Origin: Cyanophora paradoxa
Taxonomy: Eukaryota; Glaucocystophyceae; Cyanophorales; Cyanophoraceae
Length of the DNA: 64,000 nucleotides
Reading direction: 5' to 3'
Assembly (NCBI GenBank): GCA_004431415.1
Contig: QPMI01000005.1
Coordinates: 434,001 to 498,000, forward strand
Part shown: in pieces, positions 46,057 through 59,300 of the stretch
Position numbering within the stretch: the stretch's first letter is position 1
Layout of the letters: every line of letters starts with the position of its first letter
Translations under genes and position numbers: made by a program
The notes under the pieces: generated by a model
What the model was told of the DNA's origin: nothing
Database searches by the model: none
The model's input: the letters and a program-made list of their open reading frames with translations, nothing else

Positions 46057-46807
46057 CTCGGTTCGGCTCAGACAGGCGCGGCAGCGGCAGGGGCGCGAGC
46101 GGAGCCGCAAATCTGTTTTTGCCGCGATACTGAGAGGCGAGTTCGACGCGTGTGGTGGCCGCGCGGCCGCTGCAGGGCTGTGCGGATTTTGAACGTCGGC
46201 GCCGGGCGGTCTGGCGGTGGCTATCGGCTAGAAAAGCGCCGCCGATCGTTTCTGCGTCGAAGGCTCCACGACTCGGAAGGCCACGAAGCCCAGCGCTCGA
46301 ACCGGCTAACAAGTTGACCTGGGTACCGTGCACTTCGTTCGCTGCGGCGTCACCGTCGCGGTCGTCCATGGTTCGCTAAAGGGCTTCGAAATCTATGTCA
46401 TGGTGTTGGGGAAGCTGAGGAAGGTTCGAACATCCCTCTCCGTGCGCGCACCGAAGTTTCATCTGCGCACCGCAGGCCCTCGCCAAGGCGTCGGCGAGAG
46501 GGCCGGATGCCCCCGACGACCGCTATGTCAACTACTTGACAAGCGTTGCCGATGAGAGAGGTCCGGCGTTCTGACTCGATGTGGTTTGCATGGACGCTCG
46601 GAGCTGCCGCTGAGCCTCGAACCGCCCGCAGCCTCTGATTGCTTTGCTCTCTTCGCGGAGCGAGCTCGGCATCCAGATCCGTTGTTCGTTCCCCGGCTCC
46701 CATGAGCGGCCGACTCGGTTGCGCTCGGAACTGACGATGTGGGCCTGCCCTTGTCCGCAGACGGGTCCTTAAAGTACTCGCCGTGTTGCATAGGGTGCTG
46801 AGATCGG
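46057..46807. promoter_or_regulatory. Divergent spacer, SERAC1-like / kinase gene
   Basis: About 750 bp with both 5' flanks, lower in GC than the genes. No gene or defined site recognised. Confidence 0.4.
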
Positions 46808-49800
46808 ATGCCGCGCCCCTCTTCGCTCAGGAAGTCTATCGTGCTTCTTCACCCTCCCGCCGTCCCCGCGTCCGCTGAGGCGATCGCAGAGAACCGGCGA
46901 GCGCTCCACGTAGCGTTCCGCACCGATGCATTCGCTCCCGCATCGCTCCACGAGCAGGCGTCCTTCGTCCGGTCCGGCGCCCTCTCGAACCGCTCCGACC
47001 GCGCCGCTGAATGCGGCGGCCGCGCGCGCAGAGCGTACGCCGAGTACCTCGAGGAGTACATTCTCTTCTCGAAGTGGTCGTCCATGTGGTCGCTGCCCCG
47101 CCTGGAGCCGAAGGAGGAGCCGCCGGCAGACCCGCGCGACGAGGGCGCTTACACGCTGCGGCAGCTCAAGGAGACGCCCCGCCTCCAGCGGTGCCCGATC
47201 CCGCGTCGCCACCCGCCCGCCCGCCCGGGCGCGCGCGACGGGGGCGGCGCAGGCTCTTCAACAAGTGCATCGTGTTCCGGCTGGGGGCGCAACTGCGCGG
47301 CGTGCGGGCGGCGGCGTACGCGCTGCAGCTGGTGGCGGAGGACGCGCGGTGCATCAACCGCGTACTCGCGGACCTCCTCAAGGCCTTCGTCGAGATGTAC
47401 CTCGGGTTCGAGGCCGAGGACGCCGCCAACGCCCGCGCCTTCCACGACTGGTACCGCGACGCCACCCGCGAGGTCCCCCCGCCCGCCCGCCCACCCCTTC
47501 TGCCCGCCGCCCTCGACCCCCGACCGCGCCGCCCGGGGCGCAGCTGAACGAGCTGTTCCGCGAGGCCGAGGCGGCCGGCATCCTGCAGCAGCGCATCTAC
47601 GTCCCCTGGACGGCGCGCCCGCCCGCGCCCCGCCGCCCCGCCCCCGTGCTGACGGGGCACGCCGGCAGCTCCCCGAGAATACGATGGCGGTGCTGGAGGA
47701 GCGGAGGACATCCGCCGACTCGGCGGAGGAGGGCGGCTGGACCCTCGTCGAGCCCGCCACGCCCCCACCCCCGCCACCGCGCTCCCCCTTCCTCGCCTCG
47801 CCCTCCGCTGGCCCCTCCCGCGCGCCCCTCGTCCCCCCCGCCGGCCCATCCGACGCCCGCTCCTCCGCCGCCGGCCCCTCCCGCGCCCCGGCAGAGATCC
47901 TCCTTGCGCCGCCGCCCTTCGTCGCGCGCGCCTCCCCCGCCGTCTCCCCGTTGCCGGGCGGCGGCGCGGCGGCGGCGATCCGGGTCTCCCCCGCCTCGTC
48001 GGTCTCGAGCGGGGCCGGCCTGAGCAGCCGCTACATCGGCGAGTCGAGCCGCCTCCTCTCCGCGGGGGCCGCGAGCCCCGCCGAGCACGCCCCCACGCCC
48101 CGCCCCCCGCCCCGGCCCCCGCCCCTCCACCGCCTCCCCCGCCGCCCGCCCGGCCGCGCCGCCCCTGGCGCCCATCCCGGCGCGGGCGCTGGCCCCGCTG
48201 CCCGAGGAGGCGGCCTCGCCGTACGGCCCCGGGGCCGGCCTGCAGCAGACATCGAGCATCCCCGCGAGCCCGCCGCAGCCCTCGTTCGCCTTCCCCGCCC
48301 GCGCCCGCTCCTCCGGGGCCCCGCCCCACGGCTGGCCCGCCCCCGCCGAGCCCACCGCCGGGGGCGGGGCCCCCACGCCGCCCCCCCTGGAGGCCGTCTA
48401 CAAGCTCCCCGCCGGGCCTCCGCCGAAGCCGCCTGCCGGGGGCTCTCCCAGCAAGGCCGGCGGGGAGGAGCCGCTGCCGGCGTACTGGGAGGAGCTGACG
48501 GCGCAGTTCCTGCGGCCGGCCTGCGAGTACCGGCTGGGGAAGCAGCTCGGCAAGGGGGCCTTCGGGGCGGTCTTCGAGGCGAGCCTGCCGGGGGAGGCGC
48601 GCCCCCGGGCGTACGCGATCAAGATGCAGCTCTGCACGCCCTGGGAGGTCGTCGACAACCTCTGGGAGGGCGTCGTCCTCTCCCAGGCGCCCGCCCCCGC
48701 CCCCGCCCCGTCCCCGCCCCCGCCCTGCGCTGCCTGACGACGCCGGCGCCCAGATCCGCCACCCCAACGTCGTCCAGGTCTACGACAACTTCTTCCTCAC
48801 CACCTCTGAGCTCGGTGCGCCGCCCGGCAGGGCCGCTCGGTACCTCCCCGTGCGACCCAGGCGGCGTGCCGGCGCAGGCTTCTCGTACAAGACGTGCCTC
48901 GTGATGGAGAAGTGCGACGGGACGGTGCGGGCGGGCCGGGCGGCTGCGCTGCGGGGCCGCGGCGCGCGCTCACGGGGGGGGCGGGCAGGTGCGGGAGCTG
49001 ATCTCGACGGTGGCGGCGACGCGGCCGCGGCGGCACCTGCCGGAGGCCGAGGTCCGCTCCCTCCTCGTCCAGCTCGCCGACATGGTCCGCCCCGCCTCGT
49101 CCCGCCCCGGCCCCGGTCCTGGCGGGGCTCGAGCGGCGCCGACGCGGCGCGGGGCAGCTCTCTTTCATCCACAGCACGCGCATCACGGCCTTCGACCGGC
49201 ACGGCAACCGCGTCGAGGGCTCCGTCATCCACCGCGACATGAAGGCGCGCCGCGCCCCCCGCCGCCCCGCCCCGCCCTGCTTCCCTCCGAGCGAACGGGG
49301 CGGGGGGCAGCCGGAGAATTTGTTCATGGTGCGGCGGGGGGGGCGGATCATCCTGAAGCAGGGCGACTTCGGCATCTCCCGCATCCTCACGCAGAAGGAC
49401 GTCTCCACCAAGGCCCGCCGCCCCCGCGCCTCCGCCACTCCCGCGCGCGAGCGCGCGAGCGGGTGCCCTCCCGCAGATCGGCTCGATCATGTTCATGGCG
49501 CCGGAGGTCTTCCGGGGCGCCAAGTACGACTCCAAGGCAGGCGCAGCCCCCGGCCCTCCCTCGCCCCGCTGACCGGCGCGCCGCCCGCAGGCCGACATGT
49601 TCGGCCTCGGCGCCATCCTCTACTCCCTCTGCGCCCTCACCGAGCACAACTTCGTGCGCCGCGCCCCGCGGGGGCCCCCGGCGCGCCGCCCCCGACGCCT
49701 GCGGGGCAGACCTTCTGGTGCGGGGCGGACGACTTCGACCCGCACAAATTCGAGCCGGCGGTCGGCGACGTGCGCCGGGGGACGGGCCCCCGCCCCCGCC

Positions 49801-52800
49801 TCGAAGCCGGCTCGCTGAGGGGGCGGGGGGCGCGCGGGGGCAGATCAAGACGGAGAAGGGGGCGGCGGCGTACAGCCGAGAGCTCTCCGAGCTCATCTAC
49901 GCCCTCCTCGACCGCCTCCCCGAGAAGTGCCCCCCGCCCCGGATGCCCTGCCTCCCCTTGGGCCCGACCCTGGCGGCAGGCGCCCGTCGGCGGCGGAGAT
50001 CCTGGAGCTCGCCTGGCTCGCACCCGACGTGCGGGCCTCCCGCCTGCCCCGCGACGACGTGCGGCCGCCCCCGCACCCCCCCCGCCCCCCACACCCCCAC
50101 CCTCCCCCCCCCCCCCCCCCCCACCCCACCCACCCCTTTCCGCTCCCCCCACCCCCACCCCCCGCACCCCTTTCCACCCCTCCCCCGCACGGGCTGACTG
50201 TACCCCCCGAGCAGCAGGCGCCGGAGACGATCGTGATCCGGGAGAACCCCATCGCCGACGCCATGCTCCACGACCGGCGCGCCCGCCCCCGAGCGCCCCC
50301 GCCGCCCCGCCGCGCGCCCCCACTGACGCCGCCCCCCCGCAGCCTCCTCAAGCGCCTGCTGAAGCGCAGCAGCTCGTGGAACGGGAAGGCCACGCCCAAG
50401 GTGCCGCGGCCCGAGCAGGCGCCGCGGCCCGGGCCGACGCGTGCGCAGGTGCGGGTGCCGCGGGAGAGCGACGAGGAGAGCAGCAGCGGCGGGGAGGGCG
50501 GGTCGGACGGGGCGTGGGAGGAGGCGGAGGCGGAGGCGGCGGAGGCGACGGAGGCGGGCGCCACAGGGGCCTGGGGCGCCCTGACGACGCTCTCGGAGGA
50601 CGCGGAGTGCGAGTCGGCGCTCGCCGCCGGCCTCGAGTGCTCCTCCATCTGCGAGCGGCCCGCCCCGCCGCCCGCCCCCGACGAGGGCTCCCTGCGCGCC
50701 GGCCGCGGCGCCGGCCTCACGCCGCCCGGGCGCGGCGGCTCGCTGCGCCGCACCGACCGCTCCAACTCCTTCCCGAGCCCCGGCGCGCTCTCAGAGGGCG
50801 GGCCCTCGCCGGCCCCGCAGCGCCCCCGCAGCTACTCCTCCCACGCCGCCACGACTCCCACAGGCGGCGCCCCGGCGGCCGCCGCCCAGCAGGCCGGCGG
50901 CTCGAGCCACAAGCGCGAGGCCCCGGCGTGGAAGCGCCGGAGGAAAGCACCGGCCGCCGTCGTCTCGTACAGGCGCGCTCCCGCGCCCCGCCCCGCCGCG
51001 CGGCGGGCTGCGAGGGCGGGGGCGAGCGGGGGCGGGGGCGCAGCCTGAAGGCGCTCCTGCTGGCGAACGTGGACTCGCTCGCCCCGACGCGCCGCCCCCG
51101 CCGCCCCAAGAACACCGGCATCCGTGCGCCCGCGCCCCGGCCCCGCCACGGCGCCCCCTCCGGGGCAGCTCACGCGGGCGGCGCAGAGCCGTCGGCGACG
51201 ATCACGGAGGGCATCCACGACCGCCTCACCCGCCCCGACGACCCCGACGCCCCCGGCACCGTCCCCCGGTGCCCGCGCCCCCGCCGCCTCCCCGCCCTGA
51301 GCCGCCCTGAGCCGCCGCCTTGCCTCCTCCCAGGCGGAGCATCACGTTCGACAACATCGCCCGTGCGTCGGGGCCGGCCGCCCGCGCCGCGCGCCGCTGA
51401 GGGGCCCCCGGCAGAGCTCTCACGGACGTCGGGCGGGGGCCTGGAGGAGGGCCGCCGCCTCCCCTCAGCCGCCTCCGCCTCCTCCTCCTCCGCCTACGGC
51501 GACATCCTCCCCCCCGCCCCCTCCGCCGCCCCCTCCGCCTACTCCGCCGCCTCCCCGCACGCGGGGGCCCCCGGGGCGGGCCGCGCGGCCGCCTCCCCCA
51601 CCTCCTCGTCCTCCTCCTCCTCCCGCCCGGCCGCCGGCCCCTCCGGCTCGCAGCTCCCCGCCCCACGCCTCACCTGGGACAGCAGGGGCTACTCCCTCGC
51701 CGCCCCCGCCCCCTCCGCCTCCCGCTCCGCCGGCCGCGACACCCCCGAGGTTTGCATCGTCTCCCTAGCCTCCACATCGTCCCGCGCCCGATGCGCCCGC
51801 TCCCCCCGCAGGGGTACGCGTACAGCGGCTCGGAGGATGGCAGCGCCGCGGACGAGAACGTCCTCATCAGCCTGGTACCCCGTCCCTTCTCCTTACCCCC
51901 GAACTGTCCCCCCCGCCCTCCCCCGCCCCCTGGGTATGTAGGCTCGCCCCCAGGTCCCCCGGATCCACGAGGCCTTTCCCGACCGCTTCGAGGACGCCGA
52001 GGCGTGTACCCGTCCCTTGGCCCCTCGACGTACCCCCGCTGAGCCCTTGCTCCCCTCGCGCAGGTGGTGGACGCGCTGCGGTCGGCGGGGTACGACATCA
52101 ACTCGGCGGTGATCATGCTGCTCTCGGCGACCGCTGCCCGCTCCTACGGCGCGCCCGCCCGCCCACCCACGCGGCGCCCCGGCCCTCCGCTGCGCGCGGT
52201 AACCCCGGCGGCGGCAGACCCCGAGCGGAAGCGGCGGCGCAAGTGCGCGCGCTGCGGGGCGCAGTTCACGCGCGAGTCGAACAGGCCCGGCGCCTGCAAC
52301 CACACGGGCACCGTGCGGCCCTCCCCCGCCCCGCTGCCCGCCTCGCGAGCCGTGGGCCCACGCGGGGCCCCGGCGGGGCGGGGCAGTGGCACGTGCAGTG
52401 GTCGGAGTGCTCGTCTGCGTGCAAGGGCGTGCGGATACGGGAGCGGCCCAAGGCGGGGAGTACGGGCGCCCCCACTGGTCCTGCTGCCTCGCCACGTGCG
52501 CCCCCCCGCCGGCCCGCCCCGACCGCCGCCCTCGCCTCCCGGCGCGCCGTCCGAGCGGCGCCGGCGCTTGCGCAGGGACATCGGGGCGCACTGCTCCAAG
52601 TCGCCGCCGCACAGCGAGCAGGCGCGCTGCGCCGTCTGCGCCGCCGTCTACTTCGTCGAGGCGCGCCTCGCGATCGCCCCCCGCCGCCCGCCCGGAACGC
52701 GCCGCCGAACCCCCGCGGGGCGCAGGAGAACGGGGCGGGCCAGTGCAAGCACGCGGGGCACGTCTCCAAGAACCTCTTCGGGCGCCTCCAGGTGGGCCCC

Positions 52801-53080
52801 GGCCCCCGCGCCCCGCGCCCCGCGCCCCGCGCCCCGCGCCCGTCGGGCGAGCCCGGGGCCCGCGCAGTGGTCCTGCTGCCACCAGAGCGCGGAGAAGGGC
52901 CTGCGGGGGCCCGCCGACTCGGGCTCCTCCCCGCTGGGCCCCCTCCTCGCCGCGCTCTCCCACGCCTCCTCCCACTGCTCCGCCGCCTCGTCGCCCTCGC
53001 CTCGCAGCGAGCGCCCCGCCGAGCGCGGCGGCGTCTGCCCCAAGTCCAAGCCCCACGTCCCCCTTCTGCCCCCGCGCTAG
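46808..53080 (+). CDS. Protein kinase with C-terminal CUE domain and CHORD-like zinc modules (apparent fusion)
   Basis: N-terminal helical region (46808-47460: RRAYAEYLEEYILFSKWSSM, LFNKCIVFRLGAQLRGVRAA) of unknown family, then a Pro/Ser linker. The kinase domain at about 48510-50040 reads YRLGKQLGKGAFGAVFEA, YAIKMQL, RHPNVVQVYDNFF, VIHRDMK joined to PENLFMV, GDFGISRIL, GSIMFMAPEVFRGAKYDSK and ADMFGLGAILYSLCAL. All catalytic residues are present. A long acidic and Ser-rich tail follows. Exon 51954-52001 (VPRIHEAFPDRFEDAE) joins 52064 (VVDALRSAGYDINSAVIMLL) to form a CUE/UBA-like ubiquitin-binding helix bundle. Then come two Cys/His modules of CHORD type: CARCGAQFTRESN with ACNHTG and HWSCC, and CAVCAAVYF with QCKHAGH and QWSCC. 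The stop is at 53078. No low-GC spacer interrupts it, so one gene is likely, but a kinase gene and a CUE-CHORD gene in tandem is possible. Confidence 0.7.
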
Positions 53081-54686
53081 CCCAGCCGGGGGCCACCGCG
53101 AGCCGCTCCCCCGCGCCCCCCGCTCCGGATTCGTATCCTCCCAGCCCGACGGCTTCGAATTCCATGCCTGTGGTTCCACCCGCCGCACGCGCCATCACGG
53201 CGTGCCGCGGCGGTCTCGCGTTCCTGACCTCGCCATTTTCCAAGTTTGACTCCCAAGCCACGAGCAGCGTCGACTAGCGCTCCGTAGAGAGCGATCACAT
53301 CCCCCTTTAATCCCCTTTTTTAGTCGCATGCATGTGAACGGTAATAATTGAATCCATTTTTTCGAACTCGTTTTCCGAAAACTTTGAAATGCATCTCGAG
53401 CCAGCTGCGCATGCAGGCCCCCCAGCCTCCCAGCCTGTGCGACTGTCCCCCAGCCGACTCCCAGCCGAGTTCCAGACCGACTCGGCGAATCCTGGCCGAC
53501 TCCGAGGCTACGTATATACCTACCCCGTTTCATTCCGGCGTTTCATTCATTCAGAGCCGAGGCCGCCGCGGCCGGCGTTCTAACACAATAGCTATGATCA
53601 TGATAATTTATTTCGCCGATCGAGTCGACGTACGCATCGACGTCGACGTCGCGCGGCGGTCGAATTCTCTTCTGCTTTGGGGCTGCATGGGCCCCGGCCC
53701 CGGCCCACCTCTCGAGACCATTCACAGATTGGTTCCCGGAGTAGTCCCTCGCCCTGCAGGGCCTCGCCCCTCTGCCTTTGAAATTGTTTTTGCCTTCAAC
53801 CTGGTTGCCTTTTTTTTTGCCTAGATACCGTAGTACTGTGATAGAAACGGGGGTGGGGTGGGGTGGGGGGGAGGGGGGGCGCGGGCGCGGGCGCGGGCGC
53901 GGGCGGGGCCGCTCATACGCCGGCCTAGGACCTCACGGCGGCGACGGGAGCGGGGGAAGATCAAGCTGGTGGAGACCCGAACGCGGCGTCGGCAGGGCTT
54001 CCTCGGAGCTCCGGCGGCAGTCGGCGGCTCATCTTGTACCCCGATATATCGATTCATGATCAAGACAGAAAGTGCTCTAATTAATATTTAGCTTTATATA
54101 TATAATTAGAGCGTAGTGCGTCAGAAAAATCCGCGTCTCCTATCTCGAGCACTGCGGCAGTCCCGGGTCCGTCGCGCAATTGCAATTGCAAGTGCGGGCT
54201 GCCAGTTGATCATGAGTTTAAATATACGTATATATACCGTAGTACTACTACGGTACTTGCGCTTTTGATAAATGCATTTGATCAGTGTGTTTCGATTTCG
54301 AATTCCGGATCCAGACGTCGACGTGGCTCGATTCTGCGGCGGCAGCCGTATATATATATACGCGTATGCTGAACCGCTACCTTGAAATTCGGTCTTCTAG
54401 ATGATATAGATCTAGACACACTAGCATTTGATCGAGATCGATGGCGCTGATTGAATGCGCACTTGTGCGGATCGAATTATATACTGTCAGAGCTTTAACA
54501 CGTGCACGGAGCTTACAGGGCGCGGAGGTGGACCCCAGGGGTACAGTATCGGAGCGCCTCAGTCCGCAGAAGCGGCCGGCCGCGGCAGCGGCGGGATCGA
54601 GGGGCGGGGGCGGGGACTCGAGGTTCGGGGTCGGGGGCGGGCGGGGGCGGGGCGGCGGGGCCCGGGCGGCGGGCGGGGCGCCGGGG
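53081..54686. other. Long spacer, AT-richer, convergent 3' ends
   Basis: 1.6 kb without a supported gene. It holds short repeats of CAGCCTCCCAGCCTG/CCGACTCC type at 53415-53510, a GGGCGC-GGGCGC array at 53877-53907 and TATATA runs at 54096, 54228 and 54350. CGGTAGTACTACTACGG near 54237-54256 is a local inverted repeat. Nothing resembles a tRNA or rRNA to my eye. Confidence 0.5.
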
Positions 54687-55384
54687 TCACCGGCCGTCGA
54701 GGAGGAGCTCGGTGGCGGCGCCCAGGTCGCCCCCGGCCCGCCGCAGCGCCTCCATCGCCGCCGCCCGCGAGAAGCCCTGCCCGGTAGTACCGTAAGCCGG
54801 GCCGGGAGAGCGGGGTTTTGGGGTACGCGCCATGCTCTCCAGGGTGGCGACGTCCTCCTCGCGAGGGGGGGCGGGCGCCTGGGGTGCGCCCATCTGCGGC
54901 GCGTGAGGGGTACTCGGAAGGCCTGGGGGGTACGGGGCGCACGGGCATGGCGGGCCCAGCTCGGCGGCCGGGCCCGAGGAGGGTGTCGAAGTTGCCCTGG
55001 GTACCGTGCTGGGGCGGCGGTCGGCGGGGGGCGCGGAAAGCGGGGGTGGGGGTGGAGGGGGGGGGGGGGGGGGGGGTTGGAAGGCGCGCACAGGGTCGGC
55101 CCCCGGCGGGGCCTGCGGCTGGAGGCCCGGGGCGGTCGTCACACGAGTGGCGGAGGTCTCGGTCGCCAGCAGGGGTAGGAGGTACTTGGTGCAGAGGCGG
55201 ACGAGCGGGCCGGGGAACTCGACTCGCCGGAGCCTGCGGGGGCGTGAGCGGGGCGGGGCGGGGCGCCCAGGCGCGCCGGCACCGGAGGCCCTCGGAGCGG
55301 TACACGCAGCCGGCGGCGATGCCGCAGACGGCGCCCAGAAGCGACGCCGGGAAGCTCGAGAAGACGAGCTGCGCGCCAGCTTGA

Positions 55385-55420
<36 letters not shown>

Positions 55421-56219
55421 TGCGCGGGGCGGGGCGGGGCGGGGCGGGGCGGGGCGGGGCGCGCCTGGGCGGCCATGAGGTACGTGAAGGACTTGTCGCT
55501 GAGCGTGACGGCGCCGGCCACGCGGAAGCGGTACGTCACGGGGATCTCCGCGAAGAACTGCACGAGCGCCCCGAAGAGGATCCCGTAGCTGCGCCCCGGC
55601 GCCCCGGTCGGCGGGGCGGCGCCGCGGCGGCGGCGGCGGCAGCGGGCGGGCGGGTCGCGCACGGGCCGGAGACGGCGATGCGGAAGGAGCGGAAGGGGAC
55701 GAGGACGACGAGCTGGAGCCTGCGGCGGGCGGGTCGGCGGCGCGGCGGATCCGCGCGGGCGCCCCGGCGACCCGCGCACAGCGTGCTGACGCCGGCGAAG
55801 ATGGAGACCATCGCCGCGTACTTGGAGCTGCCCATCTGGCGCTCGAAGATGCGGAAGTAGTAGAGGAGAAGCATTCCGAAGAGCAGCTCGCCGGGGCTAA
55901 GGAAGAGCCAGTTGTGTGTGAACTGCAGGGCGGGTCACACTGTGACAGGCGCGCGGGAAGACGTGCGGTCAGGTCGGACCAGGCGCCATAGCTGGAACTT
56001 CTGCATGAGTTGCCGCACGTCGAGCGACAGCACATACCGCGCGTTGAGCAGCGATGAGACGACGGACGTGCCTCCGCATAGCAGCAACAGCGCCTTCGTA
56101 ACCGGCGCGTTCGAGAAGCCCGACGGGCCCGAGTGCAACATGCCGCGAAGCTGCTGCCAAGTGCCACGCCCGACTTTGCGGGGTACAGGCTTTTCGGGGG
56201 GCGGGCGCTCGTCACACAC
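54687..56219 (-). CDS. UBAC2: UBAC2-like ER rhomboid pseudoprotease with UBA domain
   Basis: Starts at 56219. Joined exons follow UBAC2 in order: SGFSNAPVTKALLLLCGGTS and FQLWRL (first membrane part), LLFGMLLLYYFRIFERQMGS then SKYAAMVSIFAG (UBAC2 has LLIYNFRIFERRYGSRKFAS), LQLVVLVPFRSFR, VAGAVTLSDKSFTYLMAAQ, and VFSSFPASLLGAVCGIAAGC. The UBA domain is EDVATLESM joined to GFSRAAAMEALRRAGGDLGA and the stop at 54687. No catalytic Ser/His is expected in this family. UBAC2 sits in the ER membrane and works with ERAD ubiquitin ligases. The intron 54777-54830 has a GC donor (ATG|GCGCGTACC) proven by the conserved M-GFSR join. A sense poly-C tract lies at 55051-55077 and a (GCC)n run near 55385-55420. 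Tandem with the channel gene, 97 bp downstream of its stop. Confidence 0.87.
54777..54830 (-). other. GC-AG intron inside the UBA domain
   Basis: 54 nt, starting GCGCGTACCCC and ending CCGGGCAG in the sense direction. Removing it joins LESM to GFSRAAAMEAL exactly as in UBAC2 proteins. No GT donor nearby gives this join. Confidence 0.9.
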
Positions 56220-56316
56220 ACCGTGGCACAGCGCCGCGGGGTAGTCACTAAGTCATATTTGATGCAATCGCTGAATGCAATAACATGCATGAATGCACAT
56301 GCCGAGGCCAACTAAA

Positions 56317-59300
56317 CTACGCGTCGGCTCGGTCCCACCGGCCCGAGGCGTCCTGCACCGCGAGCTCGTTCTCCTCGCGGGCGCCCTCCGTCGACGTCTC
56401 CTCGGCGCGCGGCTCCTCCGCCCGCGCCCTCGAGCTCGGGGCCGGGCCCTCCTCGTGCTCCGCGCCCCCCTCCGGATCGGGGTCCAGGCCGACGGCGCCT
56501 GGGGGGAAGGCGCGGCGCAGGCTGGCGCTCGCCACGGGGGCGCGCCGGCTGCGATCCGAGCCCGCGGGGGAGCCGCCGTACAGCGGGTGGAACGAGACGG
56601 GCACGCGCCCCGCCGGCCGGTACGCGAAGTCGGCCACGTCGTCGATCGCGACAGCCGCGGGCGAGGGTGCCGCGCCGTCCGCGCCCGGCCCCTGCAGCGA
56701 GCTCGACCCGACCTGGACGCGCACGCAGGTCGGCCGGCCGCGCGCAGGGGGCGGCGGGGGCGGCGCGGGCTTCTTCGGGGGAGAGGGAGGGGCTCACACG
56801 CGAGGCGGACTCCGGCAGGGTCGAGAGGGAGGCGACTCGGCGAGAGACGGGGTGCGCGAGCGCGTGCGGGTGCACGTGCGGCTGCCGCCCGACGGCCACG
56901 GCCGCCGGCTCGAGCTCGACGGGCACAACCATCCGCTTCCCCGGACCCTGCGCCCGCTTCAGGCGAGCCGCGCCGCCGGTGGAGGCGGGGCGCAGGCACC
57001 GCGAGCGCCGCGGCCATCGCCGCCGCCGCCGCCGCCGCCGCGGAGTGAGAGGCGGCGGCCGCGCGGAGCTCGGGGGACCGGTCGCGGGGGCCGGCGGCGC
57101 CCCGCGCGCTCGCCCCGGGGCCGCCAGGGCCCGGCCCCCCGTTCAGCACCGCCCCACCGCGCGACTTCTGCGGACCGGGGGCGGACTTCGGCATCCTCGC
57201 CGCCGCCGTCGACGGCGCGGGCGCCCCGTCGCACCTCGGATGGATGGTCGTGGGCCGGGGAGGCCGAGGGCGGCGGGCCGGCGGCGGCGGGGCGGGGCCC
57301 GGGCCCAGCAGGGCGTCCCGCAGCTCCAGCACCGCCGCCCGCACCTCGCGCACCTGCGCGGCGCGTCGAGGCCCGCGCCGGACCGTCCGCCGCCTTCCGC
57401 CCCCGGCCGCACCTCGGCCTCGATGGCGGCGACGCGGGGCACGACGGCGAGGACCTCCTCCATCGCGTCCCCCGCTGCACCGTCGAGCGCGCTCGACGCC
57501 GCGCGGACGGGGCGGGCCGGGGCGGGGCGGGGCGGGCGCACGGGAGATGGAGGCGTGCTCGACGAAGTCGTGCCACGCCCGCCGCGCCACCTTGAAGCCC
57601 TGCGGCCGCCCCCGCCCGCCCCCGCTCGGCCCCTCGCCTCGACCTCGGAGGGCGGGCGGGCGGGGCTCGCGGCGCGCCTGCACGGCCGCCCGCAGCTCGC
57701 GGGCCCCGATGATCTCCGCGCGCCGCCCCCCGGCTTCCCCTTCGCCTCCCCGCCGCCGCCTCCCGCCCCGGGCCCGCCCCCCCGCCGGCGATGCCGGCCG
57801 CGCCTCCTCCCCCGCCTCCCCCTCCCGCCCCTTTGCCGCCGCCTGCGACGGGGCGAGGCGTCGGTCGGCCGAGCGGGCTCGAGCGGCGCACGCGCCGACG
57901 CCTGGAGGCCGGGCGGACCTCGGCCCTCGCCCTTTCGCGCGCGAGGCGCCGCCGGTGCATGCGCCAGAGCCGCTGCACGCAGCTCACCGCCGAGTTCCGG
58001 TACTCCTGCCGGCAGGGAGGGAAGGTAAACAGGAGGGGGTACGGCGGCTCACGAGCGGGCCGCGGACCCGCTGGAGCCTCGCGAGGCGGAGGGTGTCAAG
58101 TACGCGGCTCTCGGGCTTCGTCAGGCGAAGGTTCTCCTGAACCACTGCGCCGAAAGGGCGTCAGGGGGGTACGGTGCAGGCGGAGGGCGAGCGCGACTTC
58201 GCACCCGTGATGAGGAGGGCGGTGGTGCAGAGGCCGAAGAAGACGGAGATCGCGACGACGGTCCGACCGGGGTACGTGTGCGGGATGACGTCTGCGGGGG
58301 TTGAGAAGGTGAGGGGGGAGGGGGGGACGGGGAAGGGGGTACGGCACCGCCGAAGCCAACGGTCGTGAGTGCGATGTAGAGGTTCCAAAGCCCCGCGCTG
58401 CAGGACGGGGTTCGGTTCCGGGCGGCAGGGTTGTCTCTCAACTGGGGCTGCACCTGTACTTGTACCCCGGGTTCGCAGCGCGCTCGCAGAGCGTCAGGGC
58501 GTACGCGGACATCACGAGGTTGAAGACCGTCATGCAGGATCTGCGTGCGGACTCGAACCGGAGTCCAATGGCGAGGGGAGATAAAGAGAGGGGGTACAGG
58601 ACGAGGAGGGGCCGGCGCTCCAGGTGGGCCTTCAGCGCAAAGAAGAGGGACGCCTCGCAGCCGTTCATGTTGCACAGGAAGCGCCCGCCCTTCCGGGGGG
58701 GAAGAGGTCAGAGGGGGGTACAGCGCCGCGAATTCCGAGAGCCCGTACCCCCTGGCAGATGGCGTGGTGGTCCCGGAAGGAGCGCAGCACGAGGTACAGC
58801 TTTAGGTAGAGCGTCTGAACGCGTACCCCGCTCGAGCGCGGCGGGGTACGTGTGCGCCGAGGCAGGAGGTGCCGCACCAGCCCCAGCATGGCCTCCGTGT
58901 AGGCGTACGGCTGCCCGTCCGTGTCCTGCGGGGTACACTGAGAGGAGAGTTGTGCCGGGGCCGGGGGACCGCTCGCCTCGACCCACAGCTCGAAGTGTAC
59001 CCCCGGGGGCGTGTGCCCTGCCGGCGAGAGGGAGTTGGCCGGAGGGGGGGTACAGGCATGAGGGTGCAGGGGATACAGGCGCAGAGGAAGGCTTCGAAGA
59101 GGAATCCCCGGAACATGCCCGAGGACCACAGCGTGTCCGAGTACGGAAGCTGGCCCGCGATCTGGCAGGGGGGTACACGCACGCTTCAGGGAGGGGGGTA
59201 CGGACGGAAGCCGCAAGGGGGTACCGACCTTCATCGCGTGGACCTCCAGCTCGTAGGATTTGTACAGGCTGGTGGGCCCCGGGGCGTCGGGGGTACGACG

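Noticed and set aside
47166-48767. 533-codon minus-strand frame opposite the kinase gene
   Set aside because: Gly/Arg-rich shadow of Pro/Ala-rich exons; no domain.
53081-54686. tRNA or other structured RNA genes in the AT-richer spacers
   Set aside because: No cloverleaf with B-box-like GGTTCGAATCC was found by eye; local inverted repeats are short. A covariance-model scan would be decisive.
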